From assembly GCF_013393905.1 (NCBI RefSeq), contig NZ_CP040272.1:3654001-3718000 (forward strand): a stretch of DNA of 64,000 nucleotides. The letters are read 5' to 3'. The position numbers and the translations under genes are program-made. Numbering within the stretch: the first letter of the stretch is position 1; every line of letters starts with the position of its first letter. The DNA is from Nostoc sp. C052. Lineage in GTDB: Bacteria; Cyanobacteriota; Cyanobacteriia; Cyanobacteriales; Nostocaceae. Positions 8,980-17,709 of the stretch are shown piece by piece. Below the pieces are notes generated by a model that did not search any database, was not told the origin of the DNA, and saw only the letters and a list, made by a program, of their open reading frames with translations.

Positions 8980-9067
8980 ATTAAGGGCGACTAGCAAAAA
9001 TTTTGGGTCTTCGAGACGCAATAAATCGCCGTCTCTACAAGTGTTTTGGTCTTATCTGAACTGTATT
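8980..9067 (-). repeat. Dispersed repeat C, copy 1
   Basis: About 85 bp, related in inverse orientation to 22094-22168. Both read attaagggcgact(a/g)gc at one end and cttatctgaactgtatt at the other, with gagacgcaataaatcgccgtctc between. The rest of the gene-free stretch 8846-9580 is AT-rich and contains the CTACGGTAAACC site. Confidence 0.65.
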
Positions 9068-9255
9068 TAACTATAAAAACTGTAGTAATTCGCTTTCTCA
9101 TTTAGCATAATTCACTAATTATAAGTTCAGTAAAATTATTGATATCTAATTCAATTGATCAATTTACTCCTGTATAGAATTATCGATTTTTCAGATAATT
9201 TATTACTTATTCCACGGTAATTGTATCGACCTATGAGTGTATTAAGTTAGCTAAA

Positions 9256-9270
9256 CTACGGTAAACCTAT
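9256..9270 (+). promoter_or_regulatory. Candidate shared operator (CTACGGTAAACC)
   Basis: CTACGGTAAACCTAT upstream of the DUF2808 gene. The first 12 bases recur exactly, on the other strand, at 10494-10505 upstream of a flavin monooxygenase gene. Close relatives are at 32000-32020 and 48830-48861. The regulator is unknown. Confidence 0.35.
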
Positions 9271-9580
9271 CAATGAGCCAGTGTTTGAGTGCGATCAAAG
9301 GCCGGTAAAATCATCGACTTTTGAGGGAATTTACTAATAAGAATTAGCTCAAAATCACTAGTTGAATTTAAATTTCAATATCCGTTTTTATTCCTGGACA
9401 ACTTGAAAGCGCATGTTAGAATTACAGCAAAACCGCATAATAAATAGTCGGTAAGCTTAATTAACTTACTAACCTTAGAGACTGTAATAATTGGTCTACT
9501 TACGCTTGATTATGGGTATTTGAAGCAAGACTGAAATTATTGAGTCTTAAATAAAAAACATTGAGGTAAAAATATAAATC

Positions 9581-10144
9581 ATGAAATACGTAAATCGTTT
9601 TTTTAGTACTCTATTTGTTGTCAGCACTGGACTATATTTACTACCTCATTCGGTAGCCGATGCAGTTACCTTAAGCAATGGCACGATCGCCTTTGCTGAA
9701 CCACCACGTTTAGTTAGTGCCAGCACTCCATACCGCGATACAAGTATTCCCAATACGACGTACTATTTCACGCTGGAAGTGCCAGCGACAGCCGGGGAAC
9801 CCTTGCAGGAGGTTACTTTTAACCAGATTCAAGGGAGTGAAGATATTGAATTCAATCAAAAAGATACTTTTGCCTTTGAAGGGACACGCAATCAACAAGG
9901 TTCAAAGTTGGCACTCAAAACTGTAAAAGGTAACGACAAACAGCAGACTATCACAGTAACCTTTGATACTCCCATAGCACCAGGTAAGACGGTTACTATT
10001 GGTCTGCAAACTTACGAGAATCCTTTTAATGATGGCGTCTATTTATTTGACGTTAAGGCTTTTCCGTCTGGTGAGAAAACTGTCGGTCAATCTCTCGGTA
10101 TTGGACGCTTTCAATTTTATGGGCCTATGGGTACAGAGAATTAA
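9581..10144 (+). CDS. DUF2808 secreted protein
   Basis: A 187-residue protein with a signal peptide (hydrophobic FFSTLFVVSTGLYLLPHSVADA, cleavage about residue 25). The DUF2808 body is a family largely restricted to cyanobacteria: GTIAFAEPPRLVSASTPYRDTSIPNTTYYFTLEVP, then a beta-rich region ending GRFQFYG. Predicted to be periplasmic or surface-located; biochemical function unknown. Upstream sequence holds a long AT-rich leader and the CTACGGTAAACC site at 9256. Confidence 0.85.
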   Translation: MKYVNRFFSTLFVVSTGLYLLPHSVADAVTLSNGTIAFAEPPRLVSASTPYRDTSIPNTTYYFTLEVPATAGEPLQEVTFNQIQGSEDIEFNQKDTFAFEGTRNQQGSKLALKTVKGNDKQQTITVTFDTPIAPGKTVTIGLQTYENPFNDGVYLFDVKAFPSGEKTVGQSLGIGRFQFYGPMGTEN

Positions 10145-10477
10145 TTTGATTCGGGACTAGGGATTAGACATCTGGTGAAAATGAATGTAAAGACGTAGCA
10201 GTGCTACGTCTCTACAAGGATTCTGGATAACGCATATTTAATTTCTGGAGATGTCTATTGGGAAAGATTTTTCCTAATACCCAATACTTAGTCCCTTTTG
10301 TCTGACCTATTCGACGCAAAATCTGTTATTTTAAGCATTGGGGACAAAAATTATACTTGTCCTCTATTTTTTTGAGAAGTTTTCGCTACAAACTAAACTC
10401 TCTTCAGGAGTAATGTCAATAAATTTTAATAACCTCTTGTTTTTTACCACAATCTATGCAAATCTCATAACTGTATA

Positions 10478-10505
10478 CTACGGCATATTAGTCGGTTTAC
10501 CGTAG
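10478..10505. promoter_or_regulatory. Candidate operator upstream of flavin monooxygenase
   Basis: CTACGG (10478-10483) and CCGTAG (10500-10505) form an inverted pair 16 nt apart; the right half is GGTTTACCGTAG, the reverse complement of the site at 9256. A few bases upstream is tctatgcaaatct, also found before the metI gene (22289 onward) together with TTTATCGTAG. The region 10145-10595 is otherwise gene-free and AT-rich. Confidence 0.4.
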
Positions 10506-10595
10506 ATTCACAGTAAATTAGGTGGGTTATCCGATAAACTCAAAATTTAGTGCCAAGTAAACTTTTAGCGTCCATTACAAGGGTTCTTGAAAGCT

Positions 10596-11678
10596 ATGTC
10601 TGAGCCACGCTACGGGATTTGGATTCCCGTTTACGGCAACTGCGGCGTAATGAACCATCCTCTTGAACCTCGTGATGCCAGTTATTCACGAGCTAAGGAT
10701 CTTATCCAGTTGGCTGAACGGTGCGGGTTTACTACAACTTTGATCGCAGAACACATCATTAATCCCAGAAATCAACAACTAGATCAGCTGGAAACTTGGA
10801 CAGCAGCAGCAGCCCTTGCCGAAGCCACAAATTCTATCGAAATTATTGCCGCTGTGAAGCCTTTACTTTTTCATCCAGCAATCTTAGCGAAGATGGCATT
10901 AGGCATTGATGCGATAAGTGGTGGGCGTTTTGCAATCAATTTAGTAAGTGCTTGGTTTAAGCCAGAAATGGAAAAATCAGGCATATCTTTTCTTCCCCAC
11001 GATGAGCGTTACCGCTATTCCGATGAGTGGATCAGAGTAGTCAAGGCGCTGTGGAGTGGAGAAAGAGTTAATTTTCAAGGAGATTATTTTCAGATCAGTG
11101 ACCTCAACTTCAATCCTCCTCCCGTAGCTAATCCTCATCCACGGGTGTATGTGGGAGGTGAGTCAGAACCAGCGCAGGCATTAGCGGCAAAAGAGGCAGA
11201 TGTATTTTTTCTCAATGGTCGTCCTATAGAAGTGATCCGAGAAACCATTGCTCAAGTTGCAAAACAGCCGCGCGATCGCTCCAAACCACTGGGCTTTGCG
11301 ATGTCCGCATTTGTGATTGCTCGGCCCACAGATGAAGAAGCCCAAGAAGAATATCACAACTTGCGGGCAATGGTAGTAGCACAAGACGATCGCTCAGAAC
11401 TGCTCAAAGGAGTTGATTCGGAAGTTGTGATGTTTAAGAACTTGGCCAAGTACCCAGGCGTAGGAAGTAACGGTGGCACGGCTGCTGGCTTAGTTGGTAG
11501 CTATGACACCGTGGCTAGTCGCATTGCCGAATTTAACAGAGTGGGAATTGGCACATTTATGCTGCAATTTCAGCCGTTCGCGACTGAGATGAGGCATTTT
11601 TCCGAGGAGGTAATGCCACGAGTGCGTAGGCGTAACCCGCCGGAGGCATCGCTAGAACTGTTGGCAGCAAAAGGATAG
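10596..11678 (+). CDS. LLM-class flavin monooxygenase, SfnG/SsuD-like
   Basis: The start is ATG 10596; the in-frame TTG at 10587 is less likely. About 360 residues of luciferase-like TIM barrel: GIWIPVYGN at the N-terminus, DAISGGRFAINLVSAWFKPEM (about 112-132), HDERYRYSDEWIRVVKALW, and PHPRVYVGGESEPAQALAA near the flavin phosphate site. The pattern INLVSAWFK...HDERYRYS is very close to dimethyl-sulfone monooxygenase SfnG and alkanesulfonate monooxygenase SsuD, which use FMNH2 and O2 to release sulfite or sulfinate from organosulfur compounds. The required flavin reductase is not obvious nearby. It is followed by three ferritin-like paralogues. Exact substrate not determined. Confidence 0.82.
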   Translation: MSEPRYGIWIPVYGNCGVMNHPLEPRDASYSRAKDLIQLAERCGFTTTLIAEHIINPRNQQLDQLETWTAAAALAEATNSIEIIAAVKPLLFHPAILAKMALGIDAISGGRFAINLVSAWFKPEMEKSGISFLPHDERYRYSDEWIRVVKALWSGERVNFQGDYFQISDLNFNPPPVANPHPRVYVGGESEPAQALAAKEADVFFLNGRPIEVIRETIAQVAKQPRDRSKPLGFAMSAFVIARPTDEEAQEEYHNLRAMVVAQDDRSELLKGVDSEVVMFKNLAKYPGVGSNGGTAAGLVGSYDTVASRIAEFNRVGIGTFMLQFQPFATEMRHFSEEVMPRVRRRNPPEASLELLAAKG

Positions 11679-11804
11679 GGACTGGGAGAAAGTTTTCCAA
11701 ATACTCAATCCTCAGTACCCAATACCCCCAATAATTGGGCGATCGCTCAACCGTAGAACCCTGAGTAACTTGTCTCATTTCAAACTCACACACAGGAAAA
11801 AACC

Positions 11805-12620
11805 ATGACTGCAATTCTCACACGTCCGGCTTGGACAATTGAATTTGAAACTGAAACTATTGATAAACTAATTGATAAGCACGCTCCGCATATTCCGAAG
11901 AAGCGGTTGTATGAACAAAGAGCGATCGCCACAAAAGAAGAAATAGATAATTTCTACCCCTTCCGCGTTGGTGGAGCAGCTCACGATCTATTTATTGTGC
12001 AAGTTGTCGCTAACATCATTGATAAAATTCCCGACCCGGAATTGCAGCTATTTTTAAGTCGGCAACTTGGAGATGATGGCGCACACGCTGAAAATACCCG
12101 TCGGCGTATAGAAGTATTATTTGGCCACGACCCCATAGATGATATTCAAAAGCAAGTACAAAAGCATTGGGATTATTTGGGAGACTTGCCCATACGTGAT
12201 TGGTTAGGCTGGTTAGCCTGGGAACTACATTATGAACATCATATTGTTGCCCCTGGCGTGTTGAATCGGCGGCTGTCAAGATTGTACGATCCAATATCAT
12301 CAACTTTTGCCACAGAGAGAATCATTCCCGATGAAACATATCACCGTGCAGGAGTCGCGCAGTGGTGGCACCGTAAATTTGACAAAGCCTCACCAACTGA
12401 AAAAGCTGATTTAGCTGCACAAGTTATAGAAGCAGACGAAGAAGTTCAACGCCGTCGCAATCCCTACCTTAAAGAGCATGGACAGATTACCCGCCGTGCC
12501 CTGGGTTTTGAAGTTGAAGGAGGAGATGTAATTTATGACACTTGGCGACAAGAGGTACTATCTTACTTCTTCGATATTCCTATTTCCAAACTACCAAAAC
12601 TCATGAGTATTAACGATTAA
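11805..12620 (+). CDS. Putative ferritin-like diiron protein, paralogue 1
   Basis: 271 residues, predicted all-helical, no family name recognised. First of three tandem paralogues. Residues conserved in all three fall in two helix pairs: HD at 60-61, DDGAH at 90-94 (D-x-x-H), ELHYE at 140-144 and DExxH with E177/H180. Two acid-x-x-H motifs, each about 30-37 residues after another acidic helix residue, are the spacing expected of a ferritin-like four-helix dimetal site. It probably binds iron or manganese and could be an oxygenase or an iron-storage-like accessory. Neighbours are a flavin monooxygenase upstream and sulfonate-binding proteins downstream. ATG follows CACACAGGAAAAAACC (AGGA 7 nt upstream). 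Function is inference only. Confidence 0.6.
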   Translation: MTAILTRPAWTIEFETETIDKLIDKHAPHIPKKRLYEQRAIATKEEIDNFYPFRVGGAAHDLFIVQVVANIIDKIPDPELQLFLSRQLGDDGAHAENTRRRIEVLFGHDPIDDIQKQVQKHWDYLGDLPIRDWLGWLAWELHYEHHIVAPGVLNRRLSRLYDPISSTFATERIIPDETYHRAGVAQWWHRKFDKASPTEKADLAAQVIEADEEVQRRRNPYLKEHGQITRRALGFEVEGGDVIYDTWRQEVLSYFFDIPISKLPKLMSIND

Positions 12621-12630
12621 AAGCTTGTGT

Positions 12631-12666
12631 AGCCTCGTTCCCAGCCTGGAGGCTGGGAACGAGGCT
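12631..12666. repeat. Perfect palindrome between paralogues
   Basis: Arms of 16 nt (AGCCTCGTTCCCAGCC and its complement) with a 4-nt loop TGGA, just after the stop codon of paralogue 1. It belongs to the dispersed GTTCCCAGCC palindrome family also seen at 25934, 34570, 39550, 44770 and 55972, and may terminate or protect the transcript. Confidence 0.8.
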
Positions 12667-12695
12667 AATCCCCAATCCCCATTACCCAAAAAAAT

Positions 12696-13511
12696 ATGAC
12701 AGCAATCCTCACACGTCCAGCTTGGACAACTGAATTAGAAGTTGAAATTTTCAACAAACTGATTGACAAGCACGCTCCTCATCTTCCTAAAACCCGTCAG
12801 GAAGATCCTAGACCACCACTAACACCAGAAGAAAAAGAGAATTTCTACCAATATCGTGTTGCTGGTGCAGCCCATGATTTATTCATTGTCCAAGTTTGTG
12901 CCAAAGTAATAGACCAAATTCCCGACCCAGAATTACAGCTGTTTTTGAGCCGACAACTTGGAGATGACGGCGCACACGCCCAAAATACCCGTCTCAGAGC
13001 GCAAGCTATATCTGGATATGACCCTATAGATGATATCCAAAAGCAGGTACAAAAGCATTGGGACTACCAAGGAGACTTACCCATTCGTAACTGGCAAGGT
13101 TTCTTGTCTTTTGAATTACACTACGAACTCCATATCGTATCTCTGCTCTTGCTCAACAGCCGGATTAGCAAAATCAATGACCCAGAATCAGCAAAATTTG
13201 CTGCTGAGAGAATCTTGCCAGATGAAGCAGTTCACCGTCTAGGAGTTGTGGATTGGTGGCAGCGTAAATTTGACAAAGCCTCGCCATCTGAGAAAGAGGA
13301 TTTAGTCGCACAAGTCCTAGAAGCAGATGAAGAAGGTCAACGCCGCCGCAGTACCTATCTTAAAGATCATTGGCAGCTAGCTAACCGCGCTATTGGCATT
13401 GAAGTTGATGATTTGCCAGTCATTTATGATGCCTGGCGGCGGGAAGTACTCTCTTACTTCTTGGATATTCCCATCTCCAAACTGCCCAAACTTGTGAGTG
13501 TTAACGATTAA
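12696..13511 (+). CDS. Putative ferritin-like diiron protein, paralogue 2
   Basis: 271 residues, co-linear with paralogue 1 from the first residue (MTAILTRPAWT) to the last (PKLVSVND), with all candidate ligands kept: H60-D61, D91-x-x-H94, E140/E144 in ELHYELH, and E177-x-x-H180. The segment between the second and third motifs (PIDDIQKQVQKHWDYQGDLPIRNW) is nearly identical, which argues for recent duplication. The third-helix His pair of paralogue 1 (EHH) becomes ELH. Between it and paralogue 3 lies a heptad-rich spacer (13512-13740). Confidence 0.6.
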   Translation: MTAILTRPAWTTELEVEIFNKLIDKHAPHLPKTRQEDPRPPLTPEEKENFYQYRVAGAAHDLFIVQVCAKVIDQIPDPELQLFLSRQLGDDGAHAQNTRLRAQAISGYDPIDDIQKQVQKHWDYQGDLPIRNWQGFLSFELHYELHIVSLLLLNSRISKINDPESAKFAAERILPDEAVHRLGVVDWWQRKFDKASPSEKEDLVAQVLEADEEGQRRRSTYLKDHWQLANRAIGIEVDDLPVIYDAWRREVLSYFLDIPISKLPKLVSVND

Positions 13512-13740
13512 ACGAGGCACTGGAGACTAGTAGTCTGCCAACCCAAAAATGCGCTTGTGAGGACTGGGGAAAGGGGAAAGGGAAAAGGGTAAGAGATTTA
13601 AACCCTTTCCCCCCGCCCCTTATCCCCAGAGGGGGCCCCACCTTCCCCCTTACCCTTTACCCCGCCAAGTTCACTTGGCGAACTACTAGGAACTAAGAAA
13701 TTTACTAATACCCAATTCCCAATATCCAAAAAGAAACTTT

Positions 13741-14544
13741 ATGACTGCAACTCTAACTCGGACTTGGAATGTAGAGTTTGAAAAAGAAACTCTAGAGAAA
13801 TTGATTAGCAAGCACGCGCCTCACGTTCCCTTGACTCGTGAACATGGTAGCCGTCCACCAGAGACAGAAGAAGAAAAGGCAGGTTTCTATCAATACTGGG
13901 CTGCGACTGGTGGACATGATTTGTCTATTGTGCAAGCTGCTAGTAAGGCAATTTTGTTGATTCCTGACCCTGATTTGCATTTGATTTTAAGCAGACAAAT
14001 TGGGGATGATGGGGCCCATGCGATCGCCTTTCGGGAACGAATTATTGCCCTCACGGGGCGCGATCCCATTGACGATATCCGCAAGGAAGCTGAACGCCAT
14101 TGGGAGTTTTTAGGAGATGTGCCCTATCGTAATTGGCTAGGGTTCGTTGCTTGGGAACTGCACTATGAGCATTACATCTTGCCCCAAGTTTGGTTCAATA
14201 AACTGACATCCACAATCGGTGACGAGGAATTAGCCCAGAAGAGTAAAGAGCATTTCAATGATGATGAAGCGGTTCATCGGATCACGATCGCTAATTGGTG
14301 GCGCAAAAAGTTTGAGCAAGCCTCGCCGACTGAAAAATCGGAAATCGCCGCACAGTTACTAGAACTCGACGAAGAAATTCAGCAACGCCGCGCTCCTTAT
14401 ATTAAACAGCGCTGGCAAGATGCAGAAAATTTCAATGGTGCTAATACTAAAGGCATCGAGCCAGTATACGATGCTTGGCGTAAAGAGGTAATTTCTTACC
14501 TACTTGATATTCCTAATCCTCAACTCACTTCTATTAGTCAATAA
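13741..14544 (+). CDS. Putative ferritin-like diiron protein, paralogue 3
   Basis: 267 residues, the most diverged of the trio. Candidate ligands remain at equivalent positions: H59-D60, D90-x-x-H93, E139/E143 in ELHYEHY, and E176-x-x-H179. The C-terminal tail differs (NPQLTSISQ). Retention of the metal-type residues despite divergence elsewhere suggests they are functional. It is preceded by a repeat-rich spacer and followed by a 630-bp gene-free region with a structured repeat, so it is probably the last gene of this group. Confidence 0.6.
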   Translation: MTATLTRTWNVEFEKETLEKLISKHAPHVPLTREHGSRPPETEEEKAGFYQYWAATGGHDLSIVQAASKAILLIPDPDLHLILSRQIGDDGAHAIAFRERIIALTGRDPIDDIRKEAERHWEFLGDVPYRNWLGFVAWELHYEHYILPQVWFNKLTSTIGDEELAQKSKEHFNDDEAVHRITIANWWRKKFEQASPTEKSEIAAQLLELDEEIQQRRAPYIKQRWQDAENFNGANTKGIEPVYDAWRKEVISYLLDIPNPQLTSISQ

Positions 14545-14632
14545 GCAAATAGAAGGAACATTAAGAGGAAAGCGCAAAACTTTTGTTGCTGGAAGGGGAG
14601 TCGCCCGCCAGGGAATTTATTCCCTGGCTAAT

Positions 14633-14780
14633 AGTTTAAGTTTACTGAAATAGACTGGAGATTTTTGGCGATATTTAGTCATCTTCAGATGACTATAGCT
14701 ATGAGCGGGAATTGAAATTCCCGGCGGACGATCAGTTTAGCGTTAAGTTGACACCAATGGGCACTGCCGTGCCCTACGGG
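14633..14780. repeat. Structured dispersed repeat F, copy 1
   Basis: About 145 bp, matching 52913-53055 almost throughout. It contains three successive hairpins with 2-nt loops, including AGTCATCT-TC-AGATGACT and CGGGAATT-GA-AATTCCCG, then ends gcgttaagttgacacc and gggca-tgcc. There is no ORF. It lies in the gene-free stretch 14545-15175; the remainder is AT-rich with nothing recognised. It could be a remnant end of a hairpin-recognising (IS200/IS605-like) element. Confidence 0.65.
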
Positions 14781-15175
14781 TGTACTCACGAGATCGGGAA
14801 ACGCCATATACTCTTTTTGTTATTTTTTTGAGAAGCATAACTATTCCGATAATAGTTATGAATTTTGCTGTTAACCAATAAGGCAAAGAAAATTTAAAAC
14901 TTAATATTCTTTACAAAAATATTTTTTATATTATCAAATTTAGTTATCACGAACACTACGCCGTTAGGCAGATTAATTGTATTATCACTCAACTAAATAA
15001 TTGCAATCAAAATTTTCTGAAGCTTCAATTTATTCTTTCAGAAAAAATATTCGTAGATAGATTTTCAACGTAGTGATTTTCTCTAAGTTGAGCCTCGTGC
15101 TTCTTAATTATTTATAACAAATTATTCCCTTGTTTGGGTGCCAATCAAATTTTTCTGTAACGCGAAGGAGGAAGG

Positions 15176-16282
15176 ATGTTAAATCGACTTGTGAATCAGT
15201 TTTTAGCTTGGATAAATCAAAGAAGCTCATTAAAGTTTACGAAACAACCTGGTATACAAGCTTTTGCTCTACTATTTGTAATTGGTTTAGGCTTGAGTAT
15301 TGCGATCGCATCTTGCACCCCGAATAATGCCGCTAACTCTGTAACTGCGCCGAAACAAGAACCCCAAAAAAGTCAGCTAACAGTCCTGAAAATGGGGCAT
15401 CAAAAAGGGGTAGCACTGCTAAATATTCTCAAAGCACAAGGAACCTTAGAGAAACGTTTAAAACCTCAGGGTATTTCTGTTACCTGGAATGAATTTTCTT
15501 CTACAGCACCCCTACTTGATGGAATGGGTGTAGGTGCAATAGTCTTTGGTGCTGGTGGTGGTACAGGAAGCGTTTTTGCTCAAGCAGGCGATAAACCATT
15601 TGTGCGCGTAGCTGCATCACTCAGTAGTGGTACAAAGGGTTCACCAATTTTAGTCAAGGAAAATTCACCCATCAAAACTGTTGCCGATCTCAAAGGTAAA
15701 AAAGTTGCTTTTGCTAAAGGCTCTGGTCAGCATTACATCATAGTACGGGCTTTAGAAAAAGCAGGTTTAACATATAACGACATTAAACCTGTTTTTCTCA
15801 CACCAGCAGAAGCTTTACCTGCATTTGAACGTGGTGATATCGATGCATGGTTAATTTGGGACCCATATACCGCTCAAGCCGAGCAAAAAATTCGCACTCG
15901 TTCAATTGCAGACAATGGCACTATCTTTGGTGACAAAGCTGCAATCGAAAGTCCAGGTTTTTATTACGCTTCTCAAGATTTTGTACGCGACCATCCAGAC
16001 CTTTTAAAAATCATTTTGCAAGAGGTGGAAAAGGCGGCTGAGTGGTCTAACAAGAACACTAATGATTCTGCCAAACTGCTTTCTAAGGTGTACAAGATTG
16101 ATTTGGCAACAATGCAAACTGTTGAAGAACGTGCTGGAACTAGAGAAGTAGTACCTGTGAATGACGAATCACTCTCAGGGTTACAACGTATGGCAGATGC
16201 GTTCTATAAGCTAAAAGTTATTCCCAAGAAAATTGATGTCAAAGATAAAAATTTTAACTGGATTCCTGACCAGAAGTGGTAA
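15176..16282 (+). CDS. ABC transporter sulfonate/nitrate-type binding lipoprotein
   Basis: 368 residues. AAGGAGG precedes ATG by about 5 nt. A long basic leader and hydrophobic LLFVIGLGLSIAIASC form a lipoprotein signal with the lipid Cys at about residue 47. The mature part is of SsuA/TauA/NMT1 type: LTVLKMGHQKG, LEKRLKPQGISVTWNEFSSTAPLLDGMGVGAIVFGAGG, NSPIKTVADLKGKKVAFAKGSGQHYIIVRALEKAGL and FERGDIDAWLIWDPY. It would capture an aliphatic sulfonate or similar anion outside the inner membrane. No permease or ATPase adjoins it; the nearest SsuC is at 29.8 kb. Confidence 0.85.
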   Translation: MLNRLVNQFLAWINQRSSLKFTKQPGIQAFALLFVIGLGLSIAIASCTPNNAANSVTAPKQEPQKSQLTVLKMGHQKGVALLNILKAQGTLEKRLKPQGISVTWNEFSSTAPLLDGMGVGAIVFGAGGGTGSVFAQAGDKPFVRVAASLSSGTKGSPILVKENSPIKTVADLKGKKVAFAKGSGQHYIIVRALEKAGLTYNDIKPVFLTPAEALPAFERGDIDAWLIWDPYTAQAEQKIRTRSIADNGTIFGDKAAIESPGFYYASQDFVRDHPDLLKIILQEVEKAAEWSNKNTNDSAKLLSKVYKIDLATMQTVEERAGTREVVPVNDESLSGLQRMADAFYKLKVIPKKIDVKDKNFNWIPDQKW

Positions 16283-16405
16283 ATCCAAAGAAGGGAATAG
16301 GTTATAGGAGATAGGTTATAGGCAAGAAAACTATAATCTATTTCCTGAAACTGAATTGCAGTTGGGGAAGTAAATAAATTTGAATGTAAGAACAAGGAAT
16401 AAAAG

Positions 16406-17509
16406 ATGTTAAATCGACTTGTGAATCAGTTTTTAGTTTGGATAAATCAGAGGAGGTTGTTAAAGCTTGTTCAGCAACCTGGAATGCGATCGCTGGTGCT
16501 ACTATTTGTAATTGGTTTAGGCTTGAGTTTTGCGATCGCATCCTGCACCCCGAATAATGCGGCTAATTCTGCCAGTCCGCAGAAACAGGAACCACAGAAG
16601 AGTCAGCTAACAGTGCTGAAAATGGGGCATCAAAAAGGGATGTCTCTACTAAATATTATCAAAGCCCAAGGAGCGCTAGAGAAACGCTTACAACCTCAAG
16701 GAATTTCTGTAACCTGGAATGAATTTTCCTCTACTGCACCTTTACTTGAAGGGATGGGAGTAGGTGCGATCGTTTTCGGTGGTGGTGGTGGTACCGGAAG
16801 TGTATTCGCTCAAGCGGCTGATAAACAATTTGTGCGGGTGGCTGCAAGTACAAGTAGCCCCAGGAGTTCAGCGATTCTGGTACTAGAAAATTCACCGATC
16901 AAAACTCTTGCTGATCTCAAAGGCAAAAAAGTTGCTTTTGCGAAAGGATCGAGTTCGCAATATATGATTGTCCGTGCTTTGGAAAAGGTAGGTTTGAAAT
17001 ACACCGATATTCAACCTATTTTTCTGACACCCGCAGAAGCTTTACCCGCTTTTCAACGTGGTGATTTTGATGCCTGGGTAATCTGGGACCCTTATACTGC
17101 TGAAACTGAGCGCAAGCTGCGGACTCGTCTATTGGCAGATAACACTACAGTATTTGGTGACAAAGCCATTGTAGAAAGCCCAGGTTTCTATTTTGCCTCT
17201 CCAGATTTTGTACGCGCTCATCCAGACATTCTCAAAGTCATTTTGCAAGAGCTAGAAAAGGCTGGTGTTTGGGCTAAAAATAACAATAAAGACTCAGCAA
17301 AATTGCTTTCTAAACTCTATAAAGTTGATTTGCAGACAATGGAAACTGTAGAGTTACGTGGTGGAACTAGACAGGTATTACCTGTGGATGATCAAGTTTT
17401 GACGGGCTTACAAAATATGGCAGATACATTCTACCAATTAAAAGTTATCCCCAAGAAAATTGATGTCAAAGATAAAAATTTCAACTGGATTCCTGACCAA
17501 AAATGGTAA
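16406..17509 (+). CDS. ABC transporter sulfonate/nitrate-type binding lipoprotein, paralogue
   Basis: 367 residues and a close tandem paralogue of the preceding gene: the same leader (MLNRLVNQFL), the same lipobox IASC, and an identical final segment KVIPKKIDVKDKNFNWIPDQKW. The binding-cleft loops differ (STSSPRSSAILV here, SLSSGTKGSPILV in the first copy), so the two may prefer different sulfonates. It likewise lacks a dedicated permease and ATPase next to it. Confidence 0.85.
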   Translation: MLNRLVNQFLVWINQRRLLKLVQQPGMRSLVLLFVIGLGLSFAIASCTPNNAANSASPQKQEPQKSQLTVLKMGHQKGMSLLNIIKAQGALEKRLQPQGISVTWNEFSSTAPLLEGMGVGAIVFGGGGGTGSVFAQAADKQFVRVAASTSSPRSSAILVLENSPIKTLADLKGKKVAFAKGSSSQYMIVRALEKVGLKYTDIQPIFLTPAEALPAFQRGDFDAWVIWDPYTAETERKLRTRLLADNTTVFGDKAIVESPGFYFASPDFVRAHPDILKVILQELEKAGVWAKNNNKDSAKLLSKLYKVDLQTMETVELRGGTRQVLPVDDQVLTGLQNMADTFYQLKVIPKKIDVKDKNFNWIPDQKW

Positions 17510-17526
17510 AGCAGAAATGAATTTAG

Positions 17527-17675
17527 GAGTCAGAATTCAGAATCCAGAATCCAGGAGTCAGAATCAATATTCTCGCGGACTCACTAACTCTGAGCTTTCC
17601 ATAATTTGCACAGAATTTAACTCTGTTAGCGGATAGCTAAGGTTTAGCCCATTCTGACTCCTAACTCCTGAATTA
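17527..17675. repeat. Inverted heptad-type repeats
   Basis: Runs of aggagtcagaattcag-type units at one end are mirrored by ctgactcctaactcctg at the other, so the transcript could fold into a long hairpin between the sulfonate-binding and MetQ-like genes. A similar arrangement is at 24095-24290. Confidence 0.6.
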
Positions 17676-17709
17676 TTCTTTATTAATTAACAAAAAAAGA
17701 GGCGACCGC

